Shown here piece after piece: positions 1 through 8,672 of a stretch of DNA of 11,489 bases (positions within the stretch are counted from its first letter, which is position 1; the number at the start of each line of letters is the position of its first letter). The stretch lies in contig JACZKN010000187.1 in NCBI GenBank assembly GCA_014859985.1, forward strand, positions 1 to 11,489, in the 5' to 3' direction. This DNA is from Candidatus Krumholzibacteriia bacterium (GTDB lineage: Bacteria > Krumholzibacteriota > Krumholzibacteriia > LZORAL124-64-63). The position numbers and the translations under genes were made by a program. The notes beneath the pieces were generated by a model. It was not told the DNA's origin and did no database searches. It saw only the letters and a program-made list of their open reading frames with translations.

Positions 1-71
1 GCGGTGTCGGGGGCCGGCGTGCCGACCGGCGGCTCGTCCGGCGTGTCGCCTGTGCGTTCCTCGTGGTCCAT
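1..71 (-). CDS. possible start of the next gene (partial, 23 codons visible)
   Basis: An ATG at 71-69 on the minus strand is preceded by a GGGAGGA-type ribosome binding site about 6-7 nt upstream. It opens MDHEERTGDTPDEPPVGTPA and runs off the left edge. It is in the same frame as the open tail of the permease. It could be the N-terminus of a separate downstream gene, with the permease really ending near 211, or simply part of one long frame. A TATCCT-like -10 lies upstream (within 127-141) but no convincing -35 is seen. Too little is visible to name a product. Confidence 0.3.
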   Translation of the reverse strand, partial: MDHEERTGDTPDEPPVGTPAPDT

Positions 72-1121
72 CCGGCATCCTCCCGGCGTGTGTCCCGGCC
101 TGGAAGCGCCGGATCGCCCGGCGCGGCGGTCAGGATACACGATCCGGGGCGTCGGGGCCCGGGGATTCCGGGCGCCGGCGGGAAGGCCCAGGCGGGAACC
201 AGACTCTTCATCAGCGGCGCGGCAACCGGGCCCCCCGGGGGGCCATGCGGGCCTCTTCCTCGGCGCCGTCCCTCCCCGCAGCACCAGCGCCACCCCGCCC
301 AGGATCGCCACCGTCGCCACCGCCAACCGCAGCGAGACGGCCTCGGACATGAAGGCCACCCCACCTGCCGCCGCGATCAGCGGCACGGTCAACTGCACCC
401 CGGCCGCCCGCGTCGCCGTCAGGCCCCGCAGCGCCTGGTACCAGATCACGTAGCCCAACCCCGAGGTCAACGCACCCGAAAGCACGGCCAGCACCAGCCC
501 CCGCGCCGCCGCGTGGGCACCGCCCGCCATCACCGCGGCGGCCACCAGCACGATGGGTACCGACCGCACGAAGTTGTCGGTCGTGGCGGCGACAGGGTCG
601 GTGCCCCCCCGCCCGCGCAGGGTGTAGGCGCCCCAGGCCGCGCCCGACGCGGTCATCAGCCCCGAGCCCAGGGGTGACGGCGCCGCCAGCCCCGGCGACA
701 CGAGGTAGACGAACCCGCCCAAGGCGACCCCGAGCCCCAGCCACTGCCGCGGCCGCGGTCGCTCGCCCCGGGCGACGGCCACCAGCAGCATGGTCGACTG
801 GACCGAGCAGAAGAGGATCAGCGCGCCGGTGGCCACCGTCAGTTTCCGGTAGGCGAGGGAGAAGCAGAAGGCGTAGACGAACAGCATGGCCCCCGACCGC
901 CAGCTGCCCGCGCCGCGCCGTCGCGCCCGGCCCGTGGCCAGGGACACCGCCAGCAGCACGGCCGCCCCCGACACCAGCCGCACCGCGGTGAAGGTGGCGG
1001 CGTCGATGGCGCCGGGTCCCAGCGCCAGGCGGCACAGGAGCGAGTTGGACGCGAAGGCGGCCATGGCCAAGGCCGTGGCCGCGGCGGTCAGGGCGACGCC
1101 GGGGCGGGCGGATCCGGGCAA
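1..1121 (-). CDS. DMT superfamily (EamA) permease, frame open to window edge
   Basis: This is an inner-membrane permease of the drug/metabolite transporter superfamily (EamA type), probably exporting or importing a small metabolite; the substrate cannot be read from sequence. The start is a TTG at 1121, chosen because a GGAGG (1135-1131) lies 9 nt upstream and the N-terminus then matches the family (FASNSLLCRLALGPGAID, residues 23-40, followed by TFTAVRLVSGA). About ten hydrophobic segments follow, including SGALTSGLGYVIWYQALRG in the second EamA half, and the last helix ends at VALVLRGG (residues 277-284). That is the usual family length of about 290-300 residues. The frame nevertheless has no stop and stays open to position 1, adding about 90 Pro/Gly/Arg-rich residues that do not look like transporter. 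A stop in another frame (TGA ending at 211) becomes reachable if one base is gained or lost in the C6G6 run at 231-242, so a frameshift or sequencing error is possible. The family call is secure; the true 3' end is not. Confidence 0.82.
   Translation of the reverse strand, partial: MPGSARPGVALTAAATALAMAAFASNSLLCRLALGPGAIDAATFTAVRLVSGAAVLLAVSLATGRARRRGAGSWRSGAMLFVYAFCFSLAYRKLTVATGALILFCSVQSTMLLVAVARGERPRPRQWLGLGVALGGFVYLVSPGLAAPSPLGSGLMTASGAAWGAYTLRGRGGTDPVAATTDNFVRSVPIVLVAAAVMAGGAHAAARGLVLAVLSGALTSGLGYVIWYQALRGLTATRAAGVQLTVPLIAAAGGVAFMSEAVSLRLAVATVAILGGVALVLRGGTAPRKRPAWPPGGPGCRAADEESGSRLGLPAGARNPRAPTPRIVYPDRRAGRSGASRPGHTPGGCRMDHEERTGDTPDEPPVGTPAPDT
229..244. repeat. 16-bp G/C palindrome with C6G6 homopolymer run
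   Basis: The bases GGCCCCCCGGGGGGCC form a perfect palindrome just after the codons of the last helix of the permease. Runs like this are prone to slippage and to sequencing error. It is the most likely place for an indel that would explain why the permease frame misses the nearby stop at 211. Confidence 0.5.
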
Positions 1122-1227
1122 GACGGGAAGCCTCCTTCGCACCGGGGACCGTAACTGTCGCTTATCGTCCGCAGGCGAATCAAGGCCATTCCGCTGGGAT
1201 ATTGATCATAATTTATTTCATTTTGTC

Positions 1228-1257
1228 TTGAGTTCGCCGGCAAAAAAGGCGTACGAT
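1228..1257 (+). promoter_or_regulatory. candidate sigma70-type promoter for the secreted protein
   Basis: TTGAGT (1228-1233) and TACGAT (1252-1257) are spaced by 18 bp. They sit next to an AT-rich island (about 1199-1230) in an otherwise GC-rich 300-nt divergent gap (1122-1421). Transcription from here would give a leader of about 160 nt before the ATG at 1422. The same gap must also hold the promoter of the divergent permease; an AT-rich TATGAT on the minus strand (about 1204-1211) is a weak candidate without a good -35. I see no RNA gene or small ORF in the rest of the gap. Confidence 0.3.
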
Positions 1258-1421
1258 CCGTAAGGATAGCGCATCTCTTCGCTGCGGCGCTGACCGCGGC
1301 GGGGGCGATCCGTGGACCGCTGCTTCCTGCCGCGTGCCGTTCGGGGGAACGGGATACGGGCTGCGGGCGGATCGTCGGCGTGCAACTCATATGGCGACAC
1401 ATTCCATCGAGGGGGAACACT

Positions 1422-2030
1422 ATGAAGAACTTCGTTCACGTTTCCGTCCTGCTCGCCGCGCTGCTCCTGGCCGTGCCGGCCCTCGCGCAGCTCGATCCCG
1501 ACGACGACGGCATCGGCGTCTATTTCGATCCGTCCGGCGCCGGTTCCAACTGCGTGCCCATGGAACCCGGCTTGCACCGCTCGTTCCTGGTCATCACCCA
1601 TCCCACCAGCCAGCAGGCCGGCGTGGGCGGCTGGGAGGCCAAGATCTGGCTGGAAGGGCCCGGGTTCATCACGGGCATCGCCTACGAAGGCAACTCGATC
1701 AACTTCGCCAACCGGGAGGACGAGTACATCGTCGGCATCGGGACCCCGTTGTACAACCCCTGGATGTACCCTGCCGTGGTCGTGGCCATCTTCGATTTCC
1801 TCCTGCTCGAGGACACCGCGCCCGTCTACTGGTACATCGACGGCGTCTACTTCCACTCGCTGCCCGAGAAGGTCCCGGCCTACCTCGACGGTGACGACTA
1901 CAACATCATCATCGAGCTGCAGCAGCCGACGGGCGGGCCGACCATCCCCGTGGCGTCGATCAACAGCGACGACTGCGCGGTGCCGGCCGAGGCGGTCAGC
2001 TGGGGCGAGATGAAGGCGCTGTTCAAGTAG
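1422..2030 (+). CDS. small secreted protein of unknown function
   Basis: This is a 202-residue exported protein of unknown function. The start is the ATG at 1422, since it follows a GAGGGGG ribosome site by 6-7 nt and begins a clear Sec signal peptide (MKNFVHVSVLLAALLLAVPALA, cleavage predicted after residue 22). A GTG 42 nt upstream in frame would bury the signal peptide and is rejected. The mature part opens with an acidic QLDPDDDGIGVYFD stretch, contains two cysteines (C44 and C185) that could form a disulfide, and is rich in aromatic residues and beta-forming segments (for example PVYWYIDGVYFHSLPE). It ends in SWGEMKALFK; similar short WGxxKxLF/Y-R/K endings are, as far as I recall, frequent on secreted proteins of Eisenbacteria/Krumholzibacteria-type genomes. 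No enzyme motif is visible. It converges with the kinase downstream and shows no operon partner. Confidence 0.85.
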   Translation: MKNFVHVSVLLAALLLAVPALAQLDPDDDGIGVYFDPSGAGSNCVPMEPGLHRSFLVITHPTSQQAGVGGWEAKIWLEGPGFITGIAYEGNSINFANREDEYIVGIGTPLYNPWMYPAVVVAIFDFLLLEDTAPVYWYIDGVYFHSLPEKVPAYLDGDDYNIIIELQQPTGGPTIPVASINSDDCAVPAEAVSWGEMKALFK

Positions 2031-2085
2031 GCGCGGGCCGGCGCACCGGGAACACCGTGGCGGGATCACGACGGGGGCTGGGGCG

Positions 2086-4782
<2,697 letters not shown>

Positions 4783-4834
4783 GTCTCTCCCCCAGGATTC
4801 GCGGTCGGCGGGCCGTTTCGGTACGTCGAACCAG

Positions 4835-4854
4835 GATAACAACAATCCGTTATC
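4835..4854. promoter_or_regulatory. inverted repeat, candidate operator upstream of the kinase
   Basis: GATAAC (4835-4840) and GTTATC (4849-4854) are perfect inverted half-sites separated by 8 nt, in an AT-rich patch within the 189-nt divergent gap. The left half overlaps a TATCCT hexamer on the minus strand (4838-4833) that could be the kinase's -10 box, about 50 nt before its ATG. I find no good -35 for that box. An operator for a dimeric regulator is plausible but unproven. Confidence 0.3.
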
Positions 4855-4892
4855 ACCGCCTCACCTGATCGACGGAAGGGGTGCGATCCGAC

Positions 4893-4922
4893 CGGACATG
4901 GCCACGGCTGGAGGTGTAGAAT
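4893..4922 (+). promoter_or_regulatory. candidate promoter for the nitroreductase
   Basis: CGGACA (4893-4898) and TAGAAT (4917-4922) are 18 bp apart. The -10 is good (five of six consensus bases) and the -35 is modest. The resulting leader would be about 43 nt to the ATG at 4972. Confidence 0.3.
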
Positions 4923-4971
4923 CCGGTCCGGCGGCAGGGGTCGCCGGGACCACGAACGGGAGGTTGGAAGG

Positions 4972-5700
4972 ATGGGTGGAATGAGCAACGGTTCGCGGTC
5001 GGTGCGGGCCGCCGGCCTCGTGCTGCTGGCTGCGGTCGTCATGGTCGCCGGGGCGCCCCCGGCGGCCGCCGAACCCGCCGCCGTCACCACGGCCACGCTG
5101 CCCTGCGTGCCGGGCGAGCAGGTCGCCCTGCCCCCGCCGGCCACCACGGGCGGCATGCCCCTCTTGACGGCCCTGGCCCGGCGCCATTCGTCGCGGGAGT
5201 TCGCGCCCGATCCGCTGCCCCTGCAGGTCCTGGGGGATCTGCTCTGGGCCGCCACCGGCGTCAACCGCCCCGGGACCGGCAAGCGCACCGCCGCCACGGC
5301 CCGCAACTGGCAGAACCTGCACGTCTACGCGGTCACCGCGGCCGGAGCCTTCCGCTACGACCCGGCCGGCCACGCGCTGGTGGCGGTCAAGGCCGGCGAC
5401 CTGCGCGCGGCCACCGGCAGCCAGGAATTCGTCGCCGCCGCACCCCTGAACCTGGTCTACGTGTCGGACCTGACGAAGATGCCCGGCGTGGACGCCGCCA
5501 CCGACGGACGCTTCTACGACGGCGTGCACGCCGGGATCGTGACCCAGAACGTGTCCCTCTTCGCCGCGTCGGCCGGGTTGGCGACCGTGGTGCGGGCGAT
5601 GGTCGACCGCGAGGCCCTCGGGGGGGAACTGGGTCTGCCGGACACCCAGCGGGTGATCCTGGCGCAAAGCGTGGGGCTGCCGTCCGGGAGCGAACCCTGA
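4972..5700 (+). CDS. exported SagB/ThcOx-type nitroreductase-family oxidoreductase
   Basis: This is a 242-residue flavin (FMN) oxidoreductase of the nitroreductase superfamily, closest in motif pattern to SagB/ThcOx-type dehydrogenases. The visible motifs are ARRHSSREF (69-77, the RRxSxR phosphate-binding signature), LLWAATGVNRP (90-100), RTAATARNWQNLHVYAV (from 105) and the C-terminal QNVSLFAASAGLATVVRAMV and SVGLP segments. A signal peptide occupies about residues 1-33 (hydrophobic core GLVLLAAVVMVAG, cleavage near AAA-E), so the enzyme should act in the periplasm; exported members of this family are familiar from Bacteroidetes-type genomes. GGGAGG lies 8 nt before the ATG at 4972; an ATG at 4981 also has an AAGGA and is a near-equal alternative. 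No azole/thiazole precursor peptide, cyclodehydratase (SagC/D-like) or radical-SAM gene is nearby, so a RiPP role is not supported. The substrate is unknown. Confidence 0.9.
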   Translation: MGGMSNGSRSVRAAGLVLLAAVVMVAGAPPAAAEPAAVTTATLPCVPGEQVALPPPATTGGMPLLTALARRHSSREFAPDPLPLQVLGDLLWAATGVNRPGTGKRTAATARNWQNLHVYAVTAAGAFRYDPAGHALVAVKAGDLRAATGSQEFVAAAPLNLVYVSDLTKMPGVDAATDGRFYDGVHAGIVTQNVSLFAASAGLATVVRAMVDREALGGELGLPDTQRVILAQSVGLPSGSEP

Positions 5701-5766
5701 CGCCTGCGCCCGTCGGCGGACCGGCGGATGCGCGGTTCTTCGCGGCACCCGGTCCCGCCACGTGCC

Positions 5767-5800
5767 AGGCGCCCCCGCGGCGGTTGCCGCGGGGGCGCCT
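5767..5800. terminator. strong bidirectional hairpin between convergent genes
   Basis: AGGCGCCCCCGCGGC (5767-5781) pairs perfectly over 15 bp with GCCGCGGGGGCGCCT (5786-5800) around a GGTT loop. It lies between the nitroreductase (ends 5700) and the surface-protein gene (ends 5826), so it can end transcription from both sides. There is no U-tract on either strand. Confidence 0.75.
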
Positions 5801-5803
5801 TCG

Positions 5804-5820
5804 CCCGTCGGACCGACGGG
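5804..5820. repeat. second short palindrome beside the terminator
   Basis: CCCGTCGG-A-CCGACGGG is a 17-bp palindrome right after the main hairpin; as RNA it would form a 6-bp stem with a 5-nt loop. It may add to termination for the minus-strand gene, whose stop codon is 6 nt away. Confidence 0.35.
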
Positions 5821-5825
5821 GGCCG

Positions 5826-7856
5826 CTACCGCGCCAGGAGCATCTTCCCGGTCGCGGCGTGCCCGCCGCCGGTGATCCGGTAGAAATAGACGCCGCTGGC
5901 GGCCGGGTTGCCCGCGCCGTCGAGCCCGTCCCAGTCCACGCGGCCGTCGCGTCCGGCCACGACGCCGCGCCAGAGCTCGCGGATCCGCCGCCCCTCCAGG
6001 TCGTAGACCGTGATCCTCACCGCGAGATCGGCCTCCGGCAGGCTGAAGCCGATGACCACCCGCGGATTGAAGGGGTTGGGCCAGCAGCGGTGGACGATCG
6101 CGGCGGCCCCGGGCACCGCCGGCGGCACCGCCGACTGCCCGCCCACCGTGAACGCGATCGTGTCCGTGCTGGCCACCTCGGGCGAGCTGAGGGACCGGGC
6201 GGTCACGTACAGCTCGTTGGTGAAGCCCGTCGGGATCCCGGGCGGCACGACCATGGACACCCTGATGACCGTGTCCCACCACGCCGGCAGGAAGGTCCAC
6301 GGGTCGAAGGGCTCCGGCGGCCAGCCTTCGCGGTCACCCACCTCGAGCCCGTAGTCGTCGGGCAGCTGCCCGTTGTTGGCGATCCAGAGGTGGAAGTGCA
6401 CGGTCTCCTGCGCCGCCGCCGCGCCGTCCACGCCCCAGGGGGAGACGTCGACGTCCTTCAGCTCGGCCACGCGGCGCACCGGGAGGGTGAACGACTCGCT
6501 GTAGAAGACGCCGGGGTTCGAGGCCGACCGCGCCTCCAGCCAGATCCGGTTGGTGTCCACGTCCTCCTCGACCCAGGGCGGGACCTCCACCGGCATCCGG
6601 ATTAGGGTGTCCGGCGGCACGTCGTCGGCCGCGAGCCAGACCACCGGCGGCGGCGGCGCGACGCCCCAGCCGAGCTCGTCGAACACCGACAGGGTGAACG
6701 ACTCGCCCACGTTGCCCATGTTCGAGACCAGGAAGCCCACCCGGGACGGCATCCCCGGGTAGCCCACCGTGTCCTCCATGGCCAGGCAGGCCACCTCGAC
6801 GATGGGCTGCCCCGGCCCCGTCACCACCGGCCCGGGACCGCAGATGTCCTGCAGCGCCACGCCGGGTTCGAGCAGGATCTCGTCGGCGAAGATCTCGATG
6901 GGGCCCGGGCAGTTGATCACCGGGACCGCCGGCGGGTTGCCCCGCAGGTCGATCGTGCCCAGGGGGCCGGTGGCCACCCGCACGAAATCCTCGGCCTCGA
7001 TCACCAGGCCGCCCGCGCCCATGTAGTCGATGACGCAGTGGTCGCCGCCGACCACCTGGGCCACCTGGGCCTTCTTCGCCGGCTGCGCCGGATCCGCGCG
7101 CGGTTCGACCTTCTCCTTGGCCGCGACCTTGTCCTTCTCCGAGCCCTTGCCCTCGATCGAACCGCCCGGCTCGATGATGACCACGTTGCACTTCTTCTGC
7201 ACGGTGCGGCCGCTGATGGTGCCGGCCACGCGCAGGGTGTCGGCGGTGACGATCACTTCGCCGTTGGGCGCCTCGACCCGGCCCCCCAGGCCGATCGTCA
7301 CGTTGCCGGCGCGGTTCTGGCGCAGGCCGCCGTTGATGGCGACGTTGCCGCGCTCGGAGCGGACCAGGCCGTCGATCCGCGTGGGCTGGCCCGGGCCGGC
7401 CTGGATGCCCACGCCCTGCCGGGCGATCACGCTGCCGCCGGCGGCGACGCTGACCGCGCCGCTGCGCGAGACGACGTTGACCGACCGCTGCTGCGACTGG
7501 ACGCGGCCGGACCCGCCGACGGAGATGTTGCCGGTGGCCTTGATGACCACCGCGCCGCGCTGGCCCTCGACCGTGCCGTTGACGGCGACCGCGCCGCCGG
7601 CCTCCAGGGTGATGTTGTTCTTGCTGACGTTGGCGACGCTGCCGCCGACGTGGCCGCCGGCGCCGATGGTGATGTCGCCGGTGGTCTTGATGCTGATCGG
7701 CACCGCGCTGCTGACGCCGCGCAGGGTGCCGTTGACGGTCAGCGAGGTCAGCCCCATGGCGGTGGCGCCGGCGCGCCCGGCACCCTCGAAGTTGACGATG
7801 CTGCCCGGCGGAATGGTGGCCGAATCAGGCCGGCCGTTCTTGATGCCCGGAACCAT
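5826..7856 (-). CDS. surface protein: beta-helix repeats, Ig-like domains, FlgD-like sorting domain (5' end cut off by a TGA)
   Basis: This frame encodes 676 residues from the first ATG after a stop. Residues about 15-235 are a repetitive haemagglutinin-like beta-helix, with GNITIxxGGxV-type rungs near 60, 80, 109, 133 and 184. A charged linker (about 236-268, Lys/Glu/Ala/Pro-rich) interrupts it, and one more rung region follows (about 270-340). Two Ig-like domains of the CARDB/NEW3 kind lie near 355-455 and 465-572. The C-terminus (about 580-676) is a FlgD-like/type-A sorting domain with CWPNPFNP (591-598), ITVYDLEGRRIREL and SGVYFYRI, which in FCB bacteria directs secretion and surface attachment through the type IX system. 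No ribosome site precedes the ATG at 7856, and starting there loses the signal peptide and the conserved PPTWG motif. The natural start is the ATG at 8003, in the same frame, separated only by TGA 7898-7896. So the gene is either a very recent pseudogene, carries a sequence error, or is read through. Confidence 0.82.
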   Translation of the reverse strand: MVPGIKNGRPDSATIPPGSIVNFEGAGRAGATAMGLTSLTVNGTLRGVSSAVPISIKTTGDITIGAGGHVGGSVANVSKNNITLEAGGAVAVNGTVEGQRGAVVIKATGNISVGGSGRVQSQQRSVNVVSRSGAVSVAAGGSVIARQGVGIQAGPGQPTRIDGLVRSERGNVAINGGLRQNRAGNVTIGLGGRVEAPNGEVIVTADTLRVAGTISGRTVQKKCNVVIIEPGGSIEGKGSEKDKVAAKEKVEPRADPAQPAKKAQVAQVVGGDHCVIDYMGAGGLVIEAEDFVRVATGPLGTIDLRGNPPAVPVINCPGPIEIFADEILLEPGVALQDICGPGPVVTGPGQPIVEVACLAMEDTVGYPGMPSRVGFLVSNMGNVGESFTLSVFDELGWGVAPPPPVVWLAADDVPPDTLIRMPVEVPPWVEEDVDTNRIWLEARSASNPGVFYSESFTLPVRRVAELKDVDVSPWGVDGAAAAQETVHFHLWIANNGQLPDDYGLEVGDREGWPPEPFDPWTFLPAWWDTVIRVSMVVPPGIPTGFTNELYVTARSLSSPEVASTDTIAFTVGGQSAVPPAVPGAAAIVHRCWPNPFNPRVVIGFSLPEADLAVRITVYDLEGRRIRELWRGVVAGRDGRVDWDGLDGAGNPAASGVYFYRITGGGHAATGKMLLAR

Positions 7857-7895
7857 GTACCCGCGCGCCGTACCGGCGTGCCCCCAGGTCGGCGG

Positions 7896-8003
7896 TCACT
7901 TCCAGTGGCCGCCGTGCGTGGCCGTGAAGTCGTCGGCAAGAAGGGTGGAAGCCCAGACGGCGGCAGTCACGACGGCAAGGAGCGCGACGACGATCTTGTG
8001 CAT
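7896..8003 (-). pseudogene. signal peptide and N-terminus of the surface protein, ending in an in-frame TGA
   Basis: The ATG at 8003 has a GGGGGA ribosome site (about 8014-8009) roughly 5 nt away and encodes MHKIVVALLAVVTAAVWAST, a textbook Sec signal peptide, then LLADDFTATHGGHWK and TGA at codon 36. The same frame continues after the stop with PPTWGHAG and on into the 676-residue protein. Joined, GGHWK-x-PPTWG matches the GxWxxPxTWG pattern that begins the mature part of many FCB surface proteins, so these are one gene of about 725 codons. Three other genes in this window end in TGA, which argues against a reassigned code. Confidence 0.7.
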
Positions 8004-8056
8004 GATGATCCCCCGTTCAGGATGGTGGCGGCCGTGCCGGGCCGACCGTGTCCGGC

Positions 8057-8085
8057 GGGGGACGACGTGCAGGGCGATGTCCCCC
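8057..8085 (-). promoter_or_regulatory. possible leader hairpin of the surface-protein gene
   Basis: GGGGGAC (8057-8063) and GTCCCCC (8079-8085) can pair over 7 bp around a 15-nt loop, inside the ~110-nt leader between the promoter at 8119-8147 and the ATG at 8003. GC-rich DNA forms such stems by chance, so a role is uncertain; it does not resemble a known riboswitch. Confidence 0.22.
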
Positions 8086-8118
8086 GGGGCGATGACGAAG
8101 GGACGCGAATCGCTGAAT

Positions 8119-8147
8119 ATCGTATTCCATTTTCAAGCAGGAGTCAA
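8119..8147 (-). promoter_or_regulatory. sigma70-type promoter of the surface-protein gene
   Basis: On the minus strand TTGACT (8147-8142) and TACGAT (8124-8119) are spaced by exactly 17 bp in an AT-rich patch. It is the best promoter match in the window. It lies immediately downstream of the stop codon of the four-helix membrane protein and drives toward the ATG at 8003, which further supports 8003 as the true gene start. Confidence 0.6.
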
Positions 8148-8150
8148 CAC

Positions 8151-8582
8151 TCAGGCCAGCACGCCCCGCCCGCGCATGGCCCGCGCGTACACCACCAGGC
8201 CCAGGGCCACCAGGAAGATCGCCAGGGAGAACACGAACCCCATGGCGCCCATCACCTGCATGCCGTCGGAGAGGCCGAAGCTGTAGATGGTGGTGATCAC
8301 CATCGAGACGAACGACACCGCGAACACCGGCAGGGCCAGGCCCTTGCGCAGCAGCAGCAGCACGCAGCCCAGCACGCCGCCCCACACCGCCAGGGCCCAG
8401 AAGAACTCGAACCACACGGGGAAGCCGTAGAAGTAGTCGAGCTGCACCTGGGTGAACTTGCCCATGTAGGCCTCGTTGCGGGTCTGGGTCATGAGGTAGT
8501 CGTAGGCACCCATCAGGTTCCACAGCAGGGTGAGGATGCCGACGATCCACAGGTGCTTGGGGACTGGCGACGCCTTGGTCAT
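8151..8582 (-). CDS. small four-helix integral membrane protein of unknown function
   Basis: This 143-residue protein is predicted to span the inner membrane four times: about 11-31 (LWIVGILTLLWNLMGAYDYL), 56-78, 83-102 and 107-134. A polar loop between helices 1 and 2 carries MTQTRNEAYMGKFT and LDYFYGFPVWFEFFW. I recognise this WNxMGAYDYxMTQTxNEAYM pattern from a widespread bacterial family that is often labelled 'sugar transporter', but nothing in the sequence supports sugar transport and the size is too small for a usual transporter. The ATG at 8582 has GGAG about 7 nt upstream. It lies 90 nt after the lipid kinase on the same strand and may be co-transcribed with it, although the gap leaves room for its own promoter. 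Confidence 0.85.
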   Translation of the reverse strand: MTKASPVPKHLWIVGILTLLWNLMGAYDYLMTQTRNEAYMGKFTQVQLDYFYGFPVWFEFFWALAVWGGVLGCVLLLLRKGLALPVFAVSFVSMVITTIYSFGLSDGMQVMGAMGFVFSLAIFLVALGLVVYARAMRGRGVLA

Positions 8583-8672
8583 GACGGTCTCCGATCGCCG
8601 GGGGATGGCTCGGCCGGGGGTTGAGGACGGAGGATACCGGACCGGGACGATCTGGCAAGCGGAACCGCGCGG

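Noticed and set aside
211..1035. A 274-codon minus-strand frame within the permease region
   Set aside because: The translation is a Gly/Arg-rich shadow; the EamA helices are in another frame. It matters only because its stop at 211 would end the permease after a one-base indel.
4783..4845. A 21-residue N-terminal extension of the kinase
   Set aside because: The later ATG at 4782 has a good ribosome site and places the kinase domain at the usual distance from the N-terminus; the extension overlaps the likely promoter.
4861..6300. A 479-codon minus-strand frame across the nitroreductase and the start of the surface protein's C-terminus
   Set aside because: It crosses a strong terminator hairpin, overlaps two well-supported genes and shows no motif.
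7896..7898. Selenocysteine or general stop-codon reassignment as the explanation for the TGA
   Set aside because: The nitroreductase, the four-helix protein and the lipid kinase all end in TGA, so the code is not reassigned. The position is not a redox-type Cys site and no convincing SECIS-like stem was seen directly after it. It is kept only as a remote option.
8057..8085. A riboswitch in the leader of the surface-protein gene
   Set aside because: Only one short GC stem is visible and no conserved core of any known class; GC-rich leaders form such stems by chance.
7030..8624. Two long plus-strand frames (418 and 528 codons) opposite the surface protein
   Set aside because: They are Pro/Ala/Arg- or Asp/Gly-rich mirror images of the beta-helix codons, without initiation signals or domains.
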